From Oerskovia flava (GTDB lineage Bacteria; Actinomycetota; Actinomycetes; Actinomycetales; Cellulomonadaceae), in the NCBI RefSeq assembly GCF_026163685.1, contig NZ_JAOXSR010000001.1:310001-374000 (forward strand): DNA of 64,000 bases. Direction: 5' to 3'. Below the pieces are notes generated by a model. That model had not been told where the DNA came from. It was given only the letters and a program-made list of their open reading frames with translations, and made no database searches. Positions 60,776-64,000 of the stretch are shown one piece after another. Position numbers and translations under genes: made by a program. Every line of letters begins with the position of its first letter. Positions within the stretch are counted from its first letter, which is position 1.

Positions 60776-63700
60776 TCAGCCGCAGGCGGGCGCCTCGTGC
60801 TCCGTCGTCGAGACGCTCTCGCGCTCGTCGGCGGGGTCGGACGGTCGGGCCGTGACGCTCACCGAGCCGGCTGCCGGCTCGGCGTCACGCACCACGAACG
60901 ACTGGTACGCGCTCTTGCCGGGAGCGACGTCGGTGAAGGACCTCGTACCGAACGAGGAGTCGATCTCCACGTCGACCGCGACCGTGTCGTCGTTCACGAC
61001 CCGCACCGCGACGTGGGGCTTGCCGGCGACGCACCGGGCCTGAGCGGTCGTGCTGACCGCCACGCCCTCCGGCGACTCCTCGACCCCCGACAACCGCTCG
61101 ATCCAGATGTTGCGGAAGAGCGGGTTCAGACCCGGGTCGCCGTGGTCCTGCAGGCGGATGTGACCCGGCGTCGGGCCCTCCTCCTTCCCGTTGCCGGTCT
61201 TGCCGTCGATAGCGACGTCGTCGTGCACGACCTCCCCGTTCCAGACCAGCGTCAGACGGGCGTCGGCGGTCTTGGTACCCGAGCTGTCGAAGCGCGCGGC
61301 CGTGAACTCGATGTCGTACGTCTGCCACGTGCCCATGGGTGTCGCGGCGTTCACGTCCGGTGCCTTCTTCAGGTAGATCGCGCCGGCGTCGTTGGTGCCG
61401 GGCGGGTCGATCCCGAAGGACTCGAGGATCTGGATCTCGAAGCGCTCCTGGATGTAGACGCCGCTGTTGCCGCGGGCCTGGCCCGTCTGGGACGGGTCAT
61501 GCTCCGGCTGGTACCACTCGACGTGCATCCGGAAGTCCTCGAACTTCTCCTTCGTGCGGATGTCGCCACCGAACGACTCCAACGTCCCGTCCGCGACCGG
61601 CCACGTGGCCGGTCCGCCCGAGACCGCCTCCCATGCGTCGAGGTCGCTGCCGTCGAAGAGCACGGTGCGCTCGGTCGGCGTGACGGTGAGGCTGTCGAGG
61701 TTCACGTGTCCGATGTCGTCGTCGTCATGGACGTAGGCGATGGTGTTCGCCCCCTCGCGCAGCTCGACCGTCTCGGTCTGGGTGGCCCACCTGGACCACT
61801 GCACGGTGCTGTCGAGCCAGGTCTGCTTCACCTTCTCCCCGTTGACGTACAGGCTGAGGTTTCTCGGCATCGGCCTCGGGTCGTTGTTCTGCCCGTTGGC
61901 GTACCGCAGCACCAGGTCGTGCGGGCCGGCCTCGTCCGCGCGGACGGCGAAGGTGGTGCGCGCGCCGGGCTCCCAGTTGCGGTCGACGAACCCGGAGCCG
62001 GAGTAGCCGGCGTGGTTGCTGTTCCAGCCCGCCCCGCCGCCGATGTCGGCCGCCTCGGCCTCGTAGACCGGCGGGGCGACCGAGCCGTCCGGCAGGCGCG
62101 TGAGCGTGTACCAGGCCTCGGTGCTCCACAGCTCCTCGCCACCCTCGGCAGAGAAGGGGCGAGGGGAGTGGACGTTGACGACGCGACCGGGCTTCAGCCC
62201 GGCGATCTCGAGCGCGACGGTCGTGCGGTCCTCCGACAGCGTCGCCGCCGTCACCTCGAGGTCCTCCTCGTCGACCTTCGGTCCGCCGTACTGCGGGGTC
62301 GCGACGTAGCGCCACTGGGCGGCCGTGTACTTCGACGCGAGGTCCTGCGCGGTCTCCTCGGAGAGCGGCTGCGTGTACTCGATCTCGAACCCGCCCTCGA
62401 CGGCCCGCATCTCGAGCATGTCGAAGGCCCGGCTCTCGTCGAACGTGAGCTTCTGCAGCCCGTGGCTGAGCTTGCCCGCCTGGCCCCAGTTGCCGGACCA
62501 GCCGATGCCGCCGACGTAGATCGAGCCGTCGGGGCCGACGCTCGTGCGGCTGACGCCGGACTCCAGGCCCTGCGTCATGCGGAACACGGCCCCCTGCTCC
62601 TCGCCGGCGACCTCCTCGAGGAACGCGCGCTGCAGGCCCCCGTAGGTCACGTCACCGATGGCCATCTGCCCGGCGAAGACGCCCTCGGTCAGCACGACCG
62701 GGTTGCTCGGCGAGTTCGAGATCTCGTTGTGCGGCAGCCACAGCACGGGCTCCGTGACGGGCTGGTCGTCGTAGGGGCCGTCTGGGTTCGTGTAGTGGTG
62801 GTAGAACGCGCCCTGCTCGACCCGCACGAGCTTCGACGTCGGGATGCGCACTCCCTGGTTGTCGGTGACGTACATGCCCCCGTCGGCGCCCCAGCCGAGC
62901 CCGTTCGGCGTCCGCAGCCCGCCCGCGACGTACTCGACCTCGCCGGTGTCCCCGTCGATCTTCATGACCGAGCCGCGGTTCTCCGCGAGCTGGGGGTCGA
63001 GGGAGTTGCCGCCGGGCACCATGGCGATGCCGGTCGTGACGTAGAAGTGGCCGTCCTCGTACAACAGGCCGAACGCGAACTCGTGGTAGTTGCCGCCGAA
63101 GGGCCACGTCGCGATCGTGTCGTACTCGTCGGCGACCTCGTCGCCGTCGGTGTCGACGAGCCTCGTGAGGCCGTGCTTCTCCGACACGTACAGCTCGCCG
63201 TCGACGTACGCGACGCCCATCGGCTCCTCGAGGTTCTCCGCGACTTTCGTGTAGGTCACCTCGCTCGCCTCGGCATCACCGGTGACGTGGTCGATCAGGT
63301 ACACCTCGCCGAGCTCGGTCAGCCGGTCGCCGCCCCACGTCGAGATCGCCATGCGGCCGTCCGGGAGCCAGTCCATGCCGGTCACCTGCGGCTGGAAGCC
63401 GTCGGGGCGCAGGTTCGTCAGGGTGTAGTCGGGGTGCACCTCGGTCAGCGGCAGCCCGTCGCCCGGCGCCTCGCTGACGCCCTCGCACTCCTTGCGGCCC
63501 GGCGCCGTCACCCGCGTGACGTCGGCGTCCGTGCTGAGCACCGAGTTCGGGACGAGCGTGAAGCTCGTCGCGCCCGGTGGGCGCCACTCGAGCTTGAGGC
63601 GCTGGTCGAAGTCACCGTCGAAGTGGTCGATGTGCAGCGCGCGGTAGCCCGGCTCGAGGTCCACGGACCCGTCCTTGGGCGACGCGCCGTGCCGGCCGGG

Positions 63701-64000
63701 GTGGTCGACCACGAGCTCGTCGTCGAGCAGCAGGCGGGCGCCGTCGTCGCTCGTGAGCCGGAAGTCGTACGTGCCGGCCTCGGGAGCGTTGAGGTAGCCT
63801 GTGACCTCGGTGACGAAGCGGTTCGCGAGACCGAAGTCTGCGTTCGTGGTCCAGTCGATCGTCGGCATGATCTTGTCGACGTTCGGGGTCTGACCGGGCT
63901 TGAGCGTGCAGTAGTCGTCGAGGACGACCTGCACGTCGAACACCCGCAGGGTCACGCCGGGTTCCTGCGGCCGGATGTCGGCCTGCGCGGTCGCCTGGAC
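60776..64000 (-). CDS. Multidomain secreted protein: PA14, beta-propeller, CBM and DUF1080 (partial, 5' end missing)
   Basis: More than 1,070 residues; the start lies beyond the window, but the first visible text (VQATAQADIRPQEPG) looks like the region just after a signal peptide. A PA14-like domain is first (APEAGTYDFRLTSDDGARLLLDDELVVDH). A six-bladed-propeller sorbosone/quinoprotein-dehydrogenase-like region follows (TGMDWLPDGRMAISTWGGDRL to GGLRTPNGLGWGADGGMYVTDNQG). A carbohydrate-binding module (YEAEAADIGGGAGWN to GANTIAYVHDDDDIGHVNLDSL) precedes a DUF1080/3-keto-disaccharide hydrolase domain (LFDGSDLDAWEAVSGGPATWPVADG to GHIRLQDHGDPGLNPLFRNIWIERL). The Cys-containing tail ends it. It probably acts outside the cell on a glycoside or polysaccharide. 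The domain set, and the neighbouring Gfo/Idh and LacI-DUF6807 genes, suggest 3-keto-glycoside chemistry. Confidence 0.8.
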   Translation of the reverse strand, partial: VQATAQADIRPQEPGVTLRVFDVQVVLDDYCTLKPGQTPNVDKIMPTIDWTTNADFGLANRFVTEVTGYLNAPEAGTYDFRLTSDDGARLLLDDELVVDHPGRHGASPKDGSVDLEPGYRALHIDHFDGDFDQRLKLEWRPPGATSFTLVPNSVLSTDADVTRVTAPGRKECEGVSEAPGDGLPLTEVHPDYTLTNLRPDGFQPQVTGMDWLPDGRMAISTWGGDRLTELGEVYLIDHVTGDAEASEVTYTKVAENLEEPMGVAYVDGELYVSEKHGLTRLVDTDGDEVADEYDTIATWPFGGNYHEFAFGLLYEDGHFYVTTGIAMVPGGNSLDPQLAENRGSVMKIDGDTGEVEYVAGGLRTPNGLGWGADGGMYVTDNQGVRIPTSKLVRVEQGAFYHHYTNPDGPYDDQPVTEPVLWLPHNEISNSPSNPVVLTEGVFAGQMAIGDVTYGGLQRAFLEEVAGEEQGAVFRMTQGLESGVSRTSVGPDGSIYVGGIGWSGNWGQAGKLSHGLQKLTFDESRAFDMLEMRAVEGGFEIEYTQPLSEETAQDLASKYTAAQWRYVATPQYGGPKVDEEDLEVTAATLSEDRTTVALEIAGLKPGRVVNVHSPRPFSAEGGEELWSTEAWYTLTRLPDGSVAPPVYEAEAADIGGGAGWNSNHAGYSGSGFVDRNWEPGARTTFAVRADEAGPHDLVLRYANGQNNDPRPMPRNLSLYVNGEKVKQTWLDSTVQWSRWATQTETVELREGANTIAYVHDDDDIGHVNLDSLTVTPTERTVLFDGSDLDAWEAVSGGPATWPVADGTLESFGGDIRTKEKFEDFRMHVEWYQPEHDPSQTGQARGNSGVYIQERFEIQILESFGIDPPGTNDAGAIYLKKAPDVNAATPMGTWQTYDIEFTAARFDSSGTKTADARLTLVWNGEVVHDDVAIDGKTGNGKEEGPTPGHIRLQDHGDPGLNPLFRNIWIERLSGVEESPEGVAVSTTAQARCVAGKPHVAVRVVNDDTVAVDVEIDSSFGTRSFTDVAPGKSAYQSFVVRDAEPAAGSVSVTARPSDPADERESVSTTEHEAPACG

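Overview
This 64 kb window comes from a very GC-rich actinobacterial chromosome. Three things suggest a soil or plant-litter member of the Micrococcales, such as the Cellulomonas/Oerskovia/Cellulosimicrobium group: the essential order topA ... tmk-holB-hydrolase-tRNA-Thr-def, a ClpC of the actinobacterial type, and many carbohydrate clusters. The genus is an inference. Genes are dense, and no gene-free stretch exceeds about 300 bases. Many genes look leaderless: a TANNNT -10 box lies exactly 6 nt before the start codon.

Layout. 1-15.3 kb is a core region: the end of topA, glycerol dehydrogenase, an ABC export pair of the MacB/FtsX type, a Gfo/Idh oxidoreductase, an OhrR-like MarR regulator with its operator, an aromatic-acid-exporter-like protein, a HAD phosphatase, tmk, holB, a secreted TAP-like hydrolase, tRNA-Thr(CGT) and def. 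15.3-24 kb holds envelope and stress genes: a repeat-rich membrane-anchored protein, a CopB-type copper ATPase behind a CsoR-like operator, a cupin, a pentapeptide protein, an ECF sigma factor fused to an anti-sigma-like zinc finger plus membrane and extracellular parts, and a universal stress protein. clpC (24.1-26.7 kb) ends in a 27-bp perfect inverted repeat.

26.8-40.4 kb is an L-fucose locus: a sugar ABC importer, a mutarotase, lactonase, SDR, aldo-keto reductase, FAH-family hydrolase, GH95 alpha-L-fucosidase, a FadR-type regulator and L-fuconate dehydratase. Together they can free fucose from glycans and convert it by the non-phosphorylative route to pyruvate and lactate. A small lipoprotein gene and a kinase-fold gene interrupt the locus. 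40.4-43.7 kb holds small regulatory units (TetR/uridine-kinase-like/F420-type oxidoreductase; RidA/HxlR). 43.7-47.6 kb is the L-lactate oxidation operon lutABC with a divergent FadR-type regulator and two identical 15-bp operators.

47.6-64 kb is a second glycan locus. It has a LacI repressor fused to a DUF6807 domain, two Gfo/Idh oxidoreductases, a sugar ABC importer, an altronate-dehydratase-type enzyme, a mannonate-dehydratase-type enzyme, a uronate isomerase, and a large secreted PA14/beta-propeller/CBM/DUF1080 protein that runs off the window. The content points to uptake and degradation of a uronic-acid-containing or 3-keto-glycoside-type substrate. The LacI-DUF6807 regulator with its Gfo/Idh partner, and the sigma factor with its own membrane sensor, are the least ordinary items here.
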